NCBI RefSeq assembly: GCF_963675165.1
Contig: NC_087387.1
Coordinates: 1,612,501-1,676,500 of the forward strand
DNA length: 64,000 nucleotides
Source of the DNA: Halichondria panicea
Lineage: Eukaryota; Porifera; Demospongiae; Suberitida; Halichondriidae
Reading direction: 5' to 3'
Shown here: positions 9,901 to 24,928 of the stretch, piece after piece
Layout: every line of letters begins with the position of its first letter
How positions within the stretch are numbered: the first letter of the stretch is position 1
The notes under the pieces: model-generated
The model's database searches: none
What the model was told of the DNA's origin: nothing
The model's input: the letters and a program-made list of their open reading frames with translations, nothing else
Made by a program: the position numbers and the translations under genes

Positions 9901-12900
9901 AGACCAGGCCATTCATTGTCTGAAAGAATGCCTGGTCAAGTTCCACGTTTAGTTGAGTCAGCGAGTGGTTAGGCATGAGTAGTTGTGAACATGATTGTGA
10001 ACTGCAAACACAACAATACTATCTAGCTGTAGTATCATAATGAGGTGAGTATGGTTGTTGCGGGCAATTATCACATTCCTGGACCAGTTTTACATTGGAA
10101 CTTGCCTGGTCTCGAGGCTAGGAGGGGCCTCAAAGCAGAGGAGGCATGACACACATCTCGTGATCTCTCTTTTAATTGCATTCCAATCTTTTTGACATCA
10201 GTTTTCAATGTAGTGTATTCCTCATAATAACTCTGTTATTCTGTGACTGAGGTTTTTCAAAGTCAAAGATAGACCCAGATCAAACTGTTTCCATTGCTGA
10301 ACCACAATGAACCCTTATTCAGATATGCTTGCTACAATGTTGAGAGCACTGCACCCTTCATAAATATATTGACGAGTTCTAGCCAGGACTCAGCTGGAGA
10401 AACACTATAATTATAGCTAGCCTTGAGAAACACATAGAGCTAGCTAGACAGTCAGTTACAAACTTTCTACAAGCCTAGCTAGGTCGCGGTAAACTGCCAG
10501 CTAAGCAAACGTCATCGCAATAGAATTCAATTATGTACCTCCAAGTGCTAGTGAAATAGGTCTGTGGGTTTCCTGGCATTGAAACGTGAGTTCAAAAATT
10601 TCTGCTGAGGGTTCTGGAGCCAAATAGCAAAAATTTGCAGCAAACATATCTTGCTATAATTCTGGTACTATAATTATATGAAGTGAAGCAGCATTTGCAA
10701 ACCAGGAGTGGAGAGATGCAGTGGTGTTAATTGTTTCTGGCTATTTTTGTTTGCAGTCCACTAGTTGTAGCCCTGCATCAAATATAATTATAAAGGCATT
10801 GTATACACACATTATTGTGTGGATGGAGAAGTTGTATAGTAAGTTTCAATGTCTGTTTCCGAATAGGTCTACATATATATATTCACAGCCTTGTCTCCCA
10901 CACATGCAGTAGTTCAATGGTAATGAATCTAGTTTTTATAGCAAACATGTGATCCTGTGACTGCAATTAGGTAGTGCAAAGATACTGTAAAGCAGTATTT
11001 GTATAGCAGGAGTGAAAAGATGCAGTGCATTGTTATATTACTGGCTATTTTGTTTGCGAGCAGTGGAGTAGCAGTGCCTATCAGCTATGCAGCAGTGCCT
11101 ATCAGCTCTGCAGTAGTGCCTATCAGCTCTGCAGCAGTGCCTGTCAGCTCTGCAGCAGAGCCTATCAGCGACTGTATCAATAGCAGCGACTACCTGAGAA
11201 TTGAAAGTTCCCTTCTGAGCAGGCCCCAAAACTTGGTAAATTTGTATCAAGCTTTCTTTCCCACGAATAGACAAGCAAGTATTTCAGTTCAAGTCACCTA
11301 TCACTTTACTGGCAACCCTACTGATATACAGTGATCTATCGATGGCTTGGCTCCTCTGTCTTGATGCTGATTCGTAGCGACTTGCTTCATTATCTCTCTC
11401 TATTCACGTACAATGTCAAGACAAATCACGCAAATATCACCCTTGACCCGATTTGTGGGTTTCCAAGTGATGACAATGTAAATACCTCAGATCCAGTACC
11501 AAGTGACTATTGCAAAGTGGCTAACAGCGCTGGTCATCATCTACTCAACAGTCTGACAGCTAATGTAAGTGCTGCAAATATAGATGTCGTAGTCTGTAGA
11601 TTAGATAACTATCGGGCTGGTTAATTAACAGGAGAGAGCTGATCAAACAGTTTTAGTATCTACAATCAGGCTCGTTTGACAAACAATTAACTGTAGGCCT
11701 CTACACTGTGCATTGGCCTCTACACTGTGCATTGTATATATATATATATACTGAGCTTTTATCTCGTATGCATACTGCAGCTTTTCTCTTATGCTGTGCA
11801 TCGGAATTCAGTGATGCACAATGGAATTGACTCGTCAATTGAAAATGGATTCTCCGTGTACGTTTTTAATACCGAAAACCTCGGTGACTATTGTATCTTT
11901 GATGAATTTAACAACTTTTTGCATTTAAGGACACTGTTGTTTGTTGCCTTTGGATTCTTGGAGCTAACGAGTGTGTTTTCCATTCCTCTGCTATTGGGTA
12001 GTATTTATGGCGAGTTTAAAAAGAAAATGAGTAGTACCGATAAAAATGGCAACGAAAATAAACTTAGATACTTTGTTTGGGCAACTCTTGTATTGATTGT
12101 ACTGATTATTCCATTGCTCTTTTGCTGTAATTTCTATGCGATTTGCAATGGCTTGAGCTCACCACGAACAAAATATAAAGACATCTTTGCAGGCTTTATA
12201 GTAATGGCTGTTTTTATGGTTGTTCTCCCTTTGGTGGACATACTAACAGCAATCGGTGTTGTGGTGATTCTTTACTGTATTGTTGGAAAAAACAACAACC
12301 CCGGGATAATGAAGATAAGCATGAGATAAACTGCTTTGGCTTTCCGGATTTTGCGAATACTGAACATAGATGCATACGTCTAAAGATTTTCGTTCATGGT
12401 GTTGCCATTTTTGTTGTAACGTGGTTCACTCAACTTGCACTTTTCAATTCTATTTATGTGTTCATTGGAGCAATAGCTGCCCCTGTGGAAACTGGCTCAC
12501 TTCTTCTCTTGTACATTACAAGCCTCTTTGCACTGATATCATTCTTCGCTGTGATCCTTAAAGTTATCCACAAAATACTACCGGTAGTAGTTGCACAACT
12601 GGCAGTAGCTGCACAACCGGCAGTAGCTGCACAACCGGCAGTAGCTACACAACCGGCAGTAGCTACACAACCGGAAGAAGATACACAACAGGGAGTAGAT
12701 ACACAACCGGCAGTAGCTACACAACCGGCAGTAGCTACACAACCGGCAGTAGCTACACAACAGGGAGTAGATACACAACAGGGAGTAGATACACAACCAA
12801 GAGGAGCACCTCCGCCAGTAACAATTACTCGTTGTCAAGGTTGTTCGGGTTTCGCCTGCTTTATACCTTTTCTACTTTTGGTTTTAGTACTGGGCTCTGG

Positions 12901-15900
12901 TATCGGTGTTTTTTTGTTTCATTCATGTACATCTATATAACATTGAACCAGGAGTACCGAAACAATCGCGGCATACTGACCTTCCTTGGGGCTCTCCTCC
13001 CCTCCCTCCTTGCATCAACCTCGGGGTATTTCTGGACGAGGATTATGCCATGCATTGGAAATAGGAACAGAGAACCACTAAGTGATATAGAAATAAGGGA
13101 ATCAATGGAGTCTCTACTAAGGATTGCCAAAAGGATAAATCCAAATTAAGACAAAACTGGTCAAGATACTACACTTAAAATGTCAGAAAATGATGGAGCT
13201 AATGGAAGTGACTTTTAAATTATTGTACCCTATACTATATTTTTCACGAGTACGTCTTCTTACTGTGTGTGTATAATTAATTCTGAATTTTGTAGATTGT
13301 ACAATAACTAGTACCAAACTGACTAACACTCTGCATTGCTATAATGGAGTATATTCTTATTCACTGCATGCATGTGTTCTATTCATTGTGTTCTTTGGCA
13401 ACTCGATTATGTGACAACACCTGTTCTGTTCTATATTTGTAGCTGGTGACTAGAATGGAATTTAATAAAAACAGTCACATGTTTTAGCCTCAAGTCTGTG
13501 AATATGTTTCATTATGCCTCGAGGCGTAGCCACATGAGGGATACGGTAAAGCTGACTGTGTGTGTGTGTGTGTGTGTGTCTGTTCCAGCTGTAACTGCTC
13601 AATGGTTGCAATGCGACGAAAACTAACAGCTTCTATAGGCTTCTAGCTACTTTCTCTTGGATTTTGATTCGTGGATTAGCAAACTAAAGCTTCTTTCTCC
13701 AGTTATGGCTACTTTGGCTCATATTGAAGGCTGTTAATTGCAGTCTCTTCAGAATATTTCGTAGCATCATTTGTTTGCACAAAGTTTCTATGAGTTAGCC
13801 TTGCACTATAAAGGTGATTATATCACAGAAAGTGACCCGGCCCTAACTAATGCAATCACTGCCCCCTTCAGTTTCCCCCCTAGCTCCCTTCAATGACCCC
13901 CTATACACTGTACTTACTTCCCTCCTATCCCCTAGTTCATGCACACTCTACCCCCTGCAGGGACCCCCCTGGGAGACAGCAGTCTCCATGCCACCCAGCT
14001 GGCCTACTCCCTGGACATGCATGGTCTCTCATTGGTCCTCTCTGATGGGAGGGGCGTGTTCCTCACCTCACGCTCCTCTCGTCTGGAGCCTCAGGAAGTG
14101 GCAGCTGTTTCCATCCCTGGCCTGACTGGAGCCACCTGTTCCGCTCTTAATGGACGCTACAGACTGGTTGCTTTCGGAAAAGAAGAGTGAGTTAAGCATG
14201 CAATTATCATTTTGAAGGTTGTATGATATCTAGTGGAGGTAGCTATCAAAGGTAACTTGTTACAAGTATTAGAATATTTTGCCTGTGAACAACTTTTACG
14301 AATGAGCCAAATCAGCAGGAATTTGACCCTTTGCGATCTAACTATTGCGTTCTGGTGTGTCGTTACCAGTACTAATTTAGGTTTTGCTAGTTGTATTTTT
14401 TGCAAGTGATCAATGCGAGCAAAGTTTAATGGTCGCAAAACATTCTAGTAACAGGATTTATGGAAGTTTGAAATGCAAAATTGGCTGCTAACAGTATTCT
14501 CCCTCCAGTGGTTCAGTGGATGTGTACTCACTGGATGATAGCAATGGCAGCTGGAGCATCTCCCACTCACTCAAGTTCTCCAGAAGTCAGTTCCCAGGTA
14601 CTGACACTCCTCCACCACAGTACTTATGTTAGACCTAGAGCACTGATTGAGCAGTGGTGTACCCATGCAAGTAGTGCCTATAGTTTTCAATCATTCTCAA
14701 TTCACACACAAAAATGTGGCCTCTTTTATAGCTGGTAAACTACCTATAGGTCTAAGATGATCATTTTTAATGTATATACATGTACGTAGGTAGGTGGTTA
14801 GTACACCACCACCGACCAGTGTGGGGCACATCCTGCTTGTAACTGCAGTGTGTAGTGGGGTACATAATTATTATAAGTGGCTATTTAGATTGCTGGCTAG
14901 CTAGGTATTGCCTGAGCAAGCAGGCAGTGCCTATTTATAATAAAAATCTCACAGCCTCATATAAAGTCACACATAAAGTCACATATGTGGTACATGTACA
15001 TGTATAATTATACATTTCTTCTTGCCCACGACAGAGACGGGACTCCAGCTGGGGAGTGTGGTGTGTGTGGAGTGGAGTGTGGGAGATGGGATGGTGGTGG
15101 GCGTGGCCTGGAGCAACGGAGGCCTCTCACTATGGACGGTGTTCGGATCTCTACTCCTTTGTTCCCATGGCGACCAGCCCGGCACACCCTCCCCGCTTAA
15201 CCCCCACTGCACTGTATTACAAAGCATTGTGAGTACTGTACATAGCAGTCAGTTAGTACATTGATTACCGTCAAGTGTCCAATACGTAGTTAATCGAATG
15301 CGAAAGACATTAATTTTACAAGCCTGATCACGTTTTTAACTATTGCGAATTGCATGCGATTGTGTGTTCTCTCCTTTGCGAGCTTTGTTTGCCACCAATG
15401 CGAAAACTTGCAATTCTCAATCAAAAGAGTCCAGTATATGGTATTGCCCTCTGTTTTGTAGTATACTTCTGAACAGACTATAATTATGTACATGTAGGTA
15501 TCATTTGAGTATGCGTGTACTACAACCTGTGTGCATGCCTAGCACATTTAGCAACTGCTACAAAACCATCCTACATGTGTATATACATGTATAGAGGTAG
15601 AGGTAGAGTATATAATACATAACACAAAGATAGTTTTAAAATTATTGTATTTGTAACACCACCACCTTTCTTTGTTCAGTGTTGGTCCTCTGACATGTAT
15701 CACTTGTGGATGCTGGCCAAGACTGCCACTGAACACACCTCTAGCGAGAAACCGACCAATCAGAGTGGAGTATCCAATAGCAACGGTGGTCAAGTGATTG
15801 TCATGGGGTTCATGAAAAACGCTATAGTCAACAACCCTATCAGTGTAAGTACAGAGTACACTTCACAGTGTCTAGTTTAGTGTCAGTGGTGTGGTGTGCA

Positions 15901-18900
15901 GAAATTAGCTTGGATCAATTCCACAACAAAAACCCCATTCTGTAGCTTAAAAAAGGGCATATCACATGACGTATTTAGATCAGAAAGTGTAGTGTGTAGT
16001 GCCCCTTTCAAACATAACTAAAATCTGGTAAAATCCATCGATTTTGAAACAAAGGCTTATTGTCAGGCGTTTTTCTCTCAAAAGTGTTATCCAGTTTTGA
16101 AGATACACACTATTATTCACTTATATGCCTTCTGTAGCTATGGTGTACTTACTATAAACCGCGTTTTAGAATTTTGACTGTACATGTATGTGTGCTACAA
16201 AATCCTCAAGCCAGGACCCCCCCCCCCCTCTATCACCTGCAGGTTAACCACAGTCACCTGTTCCTCCTCGGCTCTGATAGACTATGCCTGAATCTGTGTA
16301 AGGTGACCACACCCACTCAGACTACAGGCGAGGCCACACCTGCTGGGACCAGTGCAGTGTCCTCTCCGCAATGGAGGGTGGTCCAGTACCCCTCCAGCTA
16401 CATGGCTCTCAACTGGCCAGTCAAGGTGGGTCTAGCATGTGACACAGCACACTGTTACTGTAGTGTGTAGTCACACTAAAGTCTATTTGCATTGAGTTCA
16501 ACCCCGAAAGTTATGTGGTCAATTATGGCTTTATTTATGCTTTATGTGGTGGACAAGTATGCTTGGGACTTCTACATGGAAAATGCTAACTTTTAGCTGG
16601 TTGGAGCTTACCAGCTCTACAGCATATAGATAGAAGCGCTTTTTAACAAGGAATCCAATGGTATATGAAACTTTGAATTTCAGTAAAGTATGACAAAGTT
16701 ATGACAACTTTATGAAGGTCAAACTCAACACAAATAGACTTTAGTGTGGTAAGTCTATTAGCATGACACAGTTAGTGTGGTGTAGTCACTGAAGGGAGTT
16801 GCATTTCCATACAGTGTACATTGCTTGCTATACTGTATAGCTGGTAATTTTCGTGGGGCAAAATACTCGTGGTTTTCATGGTTGGAGCTCAGACCACGAA
16901 TAAAGCGACCTTGCCTACCTTTACCTGCAGTGCAAGCAGCAACCACGAAAATTAATATCCACGAAGTGGCTAAATATTGCTCAACCACGAATGTTTTGCC
17001 CCTTGAAATTACCCAGTATATCATTGTGGAAGCCAATATTACATGTACATAAAAGTGAAGCTACTTGTGTTTACTGTAGCAGTGTCTAGTTATACATTGC
17101 TCTTATCTTATAAGTGTACATGCACATGCACTTGTGTTTACTGTAGCAGTGTCTAGTATACATTGCTCTTATCTTATAAGTGTACATGCACATGCACTTG
17201 TGTTTACTGTAGCAGTGTCTAGTTATACATTGCTCTTATCTTATAAGTGTACATGCACATGCACTTGTGTTTACTGTAGCAGTGTCTAGTATACATTGCT
17301 CTTATAAGTGTACATGCACTTGTCCAAGCTGTACATTGTTTGTTTCAAAACGTACGTTCTATTGTCTTGCTTGCATTTTGTTTTCACTTCCCACATGTTA
17401 TATTACAGTATGCAGCTGTGAATGCTGCTGGCAGTAACCTGGTGATAGCGGGGAGAGCAGGGTTTGCTCTCTACTCTGGATCACGGCGTAAATGGAAGTT
17501 ATTTGGTAACGAGGTTCAAGAACAGAGTCTCGTGTGTCGAGGGGGCGTGCTGTGGTACCAGGACATTGTGGTGTTCCCGTGCCGAGTACAGGAGCACAGC
17601 GAGGAGGTGTGAGGGTGTGTGTGTGTGTGGGGGTGGAGGGGGCGTATGATATACTGTATAAATTATTAACAGAGTGCATACATGTATAAAGTTTTAATAA
17701 GCTAGCTAAGCAGGCTAGTATCATTCTTTGTGATTCTGTCAGAAGTGTAATTGTGGCATGCAGTACGGACGTACACGCGTATATAATTATAGCTCAGTAC
17801 TATTTGCATGCCATCACCATTAGATTTTCGTTCGTGTGGTCATCATTCACATAATTATATCCATGCACACATTGCCTCAGGTTCGCTTCTACTCTCTCCA
17901 TTCTAACCTGGACAACTCCCAACTAATGCACTCCCTCAAATCAACCTCTCCCACTGTCAAAATCAATCTCCACGGCGACTGTCTCCTCTTGGCATCACGT
18001 GACTGTCACATGACCATCATGGGTCTCAGCTTGACCACGGTTCCCACTCAAGGTGTGGTTTTCTCATCGTACAAATGTGCATGCTTACTTGTCCGGTTGT
18101 TGTCATTCTTGCTAAAATTTGTGTTATACCGTATAGCGGGTAACTTTCGTTGGTGTAAATTTTGTATAAACTAATTTAAATATTCGTACAGCTCAGGATA
18201 GTGACGTTGAACCTATTGCAGTAGACAGTTTAATTTTCTATGATGCTCTATAATACGTGCATATGTCCGTACGAAAATAACCCGTTATACCGTACTACAG
18301 TTGTATACACAGTACTGTGCACGGTGAATGTGTACGGCAATGCAATGTCCTTTGATCTATAATTATGATCAAGTTTTGCTCTCTCTTTATTTCCCCTCTC
18401 CCCCTACTACAGGACTGGTTCTTAACGTGACCAAGCTGCGTGAGGTGTCTCTGGCTAAGTCCCTCCCCATACCCTGGGCCACCACCCTCGTCTCCATGAC
18501 ACTCTCCAACATCCGCACTGATCCCTCCACACCCTCACACCCTCACACAGGCATACCCTCTGGTGCAACTCAGAACTCAAAAATAGGTACAGTACATGTT
18601 TTGTATCAAGTGTCTACTACTTCACTTATTGCTAGTCACTATGGCTACCTGTCAAAGCTTTGTTTTGACAATGTATATATAGGCCTCAAAATGTCGTTGT
18701 TATGGGACAGTAAGTATGTTTGTGTATATCAATTTACCACAAATCGAGAAGCCTGCTGTTCAATGTAAAAATTCCTCTGTGCAGTATATGTACTACAGTG
18801 CGTTGTGCCCTCACACACTCACACACAGACACAGGTGCACACCTCCACACACACACACACTCCACACCTCACACACAGGCACAGGTGCACACCCTCAGGG

Positions 18901-21900
18901 CGTAGTCGGCTCAGTACTCTTCAACGTGAGTGGCAGGCTGCTGATGACTCAGCAGGAGACCCCCAGTGTGATTACCAAAGAGAACAGCCCTGATCAGATT
19001 GTGGTGAGCTGTACATGTACATGTAATCTATGCATATACGTGGCTGGCTGGGTCAGTTAGTCTCTGAGCAAGAGAAGCTTTACAGTTACTGCTAGGAACA
19101 TGCCCCTAGGCCGTACTGTACTGTACTCACACAAGGGGGCAATGCTTAGCCGACCTATTACAGTACAAATGTAACTGGCTTGTACACACAAGAAAATTAT
19201 GAATAGTTTGGTTAACGATGCCAGGTCCAATACCAAAGGCCTTGCGTTTTTCCCGTGATTTTGGAGCAACCGTTTGAGAGTGGTTTATTTGGCTGTACAT
19301 GTACAACTTGTGCACAACAGCCTCTGCATGCTTTACTGCACACATCCCCTCTCTCCTCTTTTTCAGGAGAATCGTGTCACATTCTCGTCCCCCGTGTGTC
19401 TGGCTGGCTCGGTGGAGGCCGTGTGGACTCCGCCCTACCACGCCCCCTCACACACACACCACCTCATGGAGTCACTCTGGCTCGCCTGTGGAGCTGCTGG
19501 GATTAAGGTAAATCCAGGTTTCCATACGAGTAAGTTCTTGATTCCATTCTCAATACATTTTGGGTTCCATACGTGTACATGTATTAAATTTTGTAAGTGC
19601 AGACACACGTGTATACCGTATTACTAGAATACTTTGCGAATGAGCCAAATCAGCAGAAAAATTGACCCTTTGCGATCTAACTATTGCGTTCTGGCAAGGA
19701 TCGTGTGTGTTTACTAGTACTAATTTAGGTTTTGCGATTTATTATTGCGAATTGATTAACTCTCGGCAAAGTTCGCATGCTTTGATGCTCGCAAAACATT
19801 CTAGTAATACAGTACATGTAGTACTAGTGTACATACTAATCCACTCTTGCCAGAAACCTAAATGGTTTTGTCAGTAGCTGCATGCTTACAAATACTCGTT
19901 GGCCTTGCAATAACCATAATTTATGCAAATATGCAAATTCACTCCCCACTACTTACATGTTGTGTAGGTGTGGCTTCCCCTGTACCCACGAGACGAGGGT
20001 CACCCGACGTTCCTGTCCAAGAGGATCATGCTCACACTCCCCATCACTGTCTACCCTCAAGGTGACTGACCACCTGTACAGTGTATCTGTGTGTCCGTGT
20101 GCGTACATGGGGGACCACCTGTACAGTGTATCTGTGTGTGTATACATGTACATGGACATGTTATCTCTGTGTGTGTGTGTATGTACAACTGTACATGGGT
20201 AAGCCTTTGATTTGGTTTGAAAGATTATACTCATGTCGCATCAACCACTGAAAATTAATACTGCTGCATTTTTGTTATCTTGTTACCATGGATATTTGTG
20301 ATGTTGTCTCCTGTTTCTCCAGTTGTCCTGTTCTCTGATGCTATCATGTTTGGGCTCTCCCACGAGACTGCCTTCACTGACTCCGCCCACCCCAGCAGAC
20401 ACGCCTTCCCCTTCGCCACCATCGAGAGAACAGTGAGACCATTGTCACCTAGCTGCTACATGTTCCTACTGCACTTGTGTATGTATGTACAGTATGTTTA
20501 TGTATCTCTCTCTCCTAGACTCATGTGTTCCTGCATCATATTCTAAGGCAACTTCTGAGGAGAAAGTAAGTGTTATAGTGTATTGCTAGGAGTGCCGACT
20601 GTACACTATACAAAAAGCATTTTAACTACACTTGGCTAAATCCTATCTAAGGAAGCTAGCACCTCTATTCTTACTCCCTGCCCCCTCCAGTCTTGGTAGC
20701 CACGCCCTCCAGATGGCTCGGAGCTCCTCCCACCTACCCTACTTCCGTCACGTCCTGGAGCTCATGCTGCATGAGATACTCGAGGAGGAGGCACCTCGCT
20801 CAAGATCCATGCCTGTACCAGGTATGTGGTATGTGGTATGTGGTATGTGGTATGAATCTTTTAGCAGCTGTACAGGAGAGTGGGGGAGAGAGTCGGGGGT
20901 AGGGATAGTGGGATGTACATGTAGCAGCAGCTGTAACATATTGACCTAGGTGTGCTGCTTTGCTCAAATATCGCTGCCAATTTTCAATAGATGTCTTTGA
21001 CTGTACGTAACTTTAGTTTGGAGTGTACAATATTTCATTCTTTCGTTCTGGAAGGAGCTCCATCATTTGGATAAATATTTGACAGGCCATTTTCATTCTT
21101 CAAACCAATGGCTGAATAGCACTGTAGCCTTGTCCCAACGCCTACTTCTACTTATTATTAATTGCTTGGGTCTGTGTCGGAGGTTGTGTGTCCACTAGAC
21201 ATATTTACGTTGAGCTAGAAACATGCAATTCCAAAATGGTGTCAGTGGTGTTTGTATTGAACCCCTCCCCCCCCACATAGACGCCCTCCTGCCGTGTGGG
21301 GTGGAGTTTATCAAGCAGTTCCCTGAATTCCTAGAGACGGTGGGTCACTGTGCCCGCAAGACTGAGATAGCCCTCTGGCAATATCTCTTTGCAGCTATCG
21401 GCAGCCCCAGGGATCTCTTTGAGGTGTGTCCTTAGTTACAGCTAGCATACATATTAGCATACATATTAGCTAGCATACATATTATCAAGAGTAGATAAGA
21501 GTAAGAGTGTTGACTCATATTAATTGAATAGTGACGACAGTGATGACGAAACTTAAGGCAAATGCGGTTTCACGTTTACTACAGTACACTCTTACTCTTG
21601 ATATTACATACATTTATTATTTATAGCTAGTTGGCGTGTGATTCTTATAAAGTGTGATCATGTTTTACTCTATTGTTGACTGCAGCTGTGTATGAGTGAT
21701 GGACGACTGAGCACTGCGGCCACTTACCTCATCATTATTCAGAACCTCGAGGCAGCAGCTGTCAGTAGACAAGTGAGTGCCCCCCCATTGCCCACAATAC
21801 TGCCCTAGGTAATGGGGGGAAATGTTGTTGCTACATTTTACATTGTAGGACTCCACATGTGCTTTTCTGGTACAATTGGTTTTACAGCTATAGCCACAGC

Positions 21901-24876
21901 TATTTTGTGTGTGCTCGCTGTAATTATAGTGTACCAAGGTGGTATAAAGAGAAGAGGGCATGCAACTCACTATATACGCAATGTACTAGGCAACATTCAC
22001 AGAAATATGGTATATACATATACGTGAATAGATAGAATCCAGTGTATTCAGAAGTCAACGGTTCCGTATCTAAAATAGTTTTAAATTGGCAGAAATTTTA
22101 ATGATTTTGCCATGCCTTTGGTCGATACACTGTGGTTGATAGTACAGTACAGTAGTGTAATGGTACCTTATCATGATCAGCTCCTCATCTTTACAGCTGG
22201 CTACAAAGTTGTTGGACGCCTCACTGGACGCTAATCAGTGGGAGGTAAGTGACGATGGTTGGTGGGCATGAACGTCACTACTTATCACACTCTCTCTCCC
22301 TTGCAGCTGTGCACTGATCTAGTACGCTTCCTCAAGACGATAGGTACGATATGTTGTCGCATGACTGTTGTTTGGGTACAACGTACATTGAGGTATTTAT
22401 TATTGACATTTTTTAGCGTGCTTGTATGCAGGAACTGGTGACACACTAGACAGCCCACTGATGACCATGGCAACCACCCCTCGGAAGACCCCTACCCCCA
22501 CCCCCACACGTGTCACACTCCCCCCACTCTCCACTGAGGGTGGACCCACGCCCACCTCGGCCGGACCAGACCTGGACCGCTCGGCTATGTCACTGACGAG
22601 GGATCACCTGACCAGTGGGGGTGTGGCCAACATGGTCAGTCTGAGCGGAGAGTATAAGGACGCCTCAGGGAAGGTCATACGAAGGTTAGTCCGGGGGAGG
22701 GGGAGGGGGAGAGGTGGGTAGTACAGTTTGGGCTATGTATTCTTGTGTGTGTTTTATCTGTAGGTTATATCCTGCATATTGTGCATATACACATGTACGT
22801 GTATGGAATTCAACCTTGAATAGTGTTTCTGTGATTAAAGTATACATGTAAATGTGTAGCTATACTTCATGATGGGTTACCATTTGTTAATTGTCTAATA
22901 GATATGCTTAGTACTCAAATATTTGCACTTGTTGATCATTTGAACATGTTGCCCTATACAGATAAAACATAATGATTGTGTTCCTCTAGACCTCAGTTTG
23001 TGATGGATGTGGATTCTAAAGAGGACTTTTTTATAGAGCTCATCTTGTGTCGCCATGCCCGCAAGCTGCTCACCTCGACCAGTCTCAGGGACCTGGGCAA
23101 GTTCACGGCACAGCTGGACTTCAACTTGAGTACCTGGCTGGCTAAAGAGAGGTGAGTGTTGTCTCCTTATTTGTTGGCATATAAATTACCGAGAGAAAAT
23201 AATTATTCCGAGGATTCTAGTTAGAGTTATGGCTGTTCCAGTCTCTTGAGAATCGCGGGTATAGCATCATCTGTTTGCACAAACAAGTTACATGTACAGT
23301 AGTCTAATACGTTTGTGCTGTGTGTGTATGACTATACAGTGAAACCAGTCATTGTTCAAATCATGAGCTTATCTCGCTAAAAGTTAGTACTAGCACACAA
23401 ATATAATTCAAACATTTTCTAATAATTATCTGTGATTATAATTATTAGCCACTGTATGCTATTGATATTTGATGTGACAGTTAAGAGATAGATGTTATAC
23501 TGTTGTTTCATGAGCTGACAGCTCTGTAGAGTTTTCCTCATCTATCTTCTGTGCAGAGGAAATACGAGTACTAAATGAATGTGATCACGCATGCATACAT
23601 TAATCAGTATACCCCAGTAATGATACACACATGTATACGCACATTAAATTTAAGCCCTACCCATCAACAGTACATGTATGTTTAATGTGTACAGTGAGTA
23701 TAAAGTACAGTATATATATACGTACCTTAAATTTTGCTGTGTTTTTTCGCTTACAAACACAGATCACAATTATGAGACTAAAAACCGTTCCAGGTAAAAT
23801 AACAGAGATCAAAACAGAGATAGTTAAATTCCTTGCACAGTCTTCCCCGGGTACTCCTGTGATGGATTGTGTCTTATTCTGTGTCCGTATAGTATTAAGC
23901 TGTACTACTTACCTGAGTCTGTATTGCTGTTATTTAAATTGCTCTGAATAGTTTGTGTTGGTTCATCTGAGAAGAAAAATACACTTGTATAAGTCCCTTA
24001 CATATTTTATACTAGCTACCATCTCCCAGGACACATTATTATACTAACCTGTTGTACTGGTCAGATCAAGTTGGGTACAATCATTTTTAGTGTCGTTCCC
24101 GTCTCCATGTAGTACACACACTGATACATTGGCCTCTTTTAGTTCTTTTCCTAACTCAACGCGGAGTCTGTTACATCTCTTAGTACATGAATCAACAGAG
24201 TTAATGTGTATACATTTCTTTCCTTTAGACAGTCGAACATAATCGACTAACTGTTGTGTTAAGTTCTGATGCTGTCCACCGCCCACTGTTACGTGTATAA
24301 TAATCGGGACTTTAAATTGTACAGCCTCGCATACGTATATGAAATCACCCTGTATCGTATAGCCATGTATAACACATATGGGCTTCTGATGATCTTGAGT
24401 TGATTCTGCATAGAATAAAAGCAATGGCTTAACTGGTTTGTCTGTAAGCAAATAAGGTGCGTAACAAGGTCAGACTAAATTGTTTCACTGATTTTTAGTG
24501 AAATTTTGGACCCAGTAGGCAAGTAATACGAGTTATTAAGTGTAAGCCTCGATTTGAGACCGCAGGTGGGCGTGAATTCGAGTGAAAACTCACCGCTCGC
24601 GATTAAACGCCCAGTATCCTATTAAGCCTATAAACGTCTTGCAGAAAAGGGTGGGCGTATTTTTTGCGAAGGTACAGTAATTATACAACCCCCAGGACTT
24701 CCCCAAATTAGTTTATCAACACTGTCACAACTTGACACAAGAACAGATTCTCAAATTCAATTAGCTACTCAAACAGGGCGGGCGCTCTGTTCTTTAACGT
24801 GTAGGGGAAACACTGCTCATACTACTGCATTTATTATGCCTCGAGGCGTAGCCGCACGAGGGATACAATAAAGCAG

Positions 24877-24928
<52 letters not shown>

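Noticed and set aside
12578..12838. Minus-strand Cys/Leu repeat protein
   Set aside because: It is the reverse reading of the QPAVAT repeat block in the polytopic gene.
17058..17325. CRISPR-like array
   Set aside because: Units are adjacent with no variable spacers, and the genome is eukaryotic.
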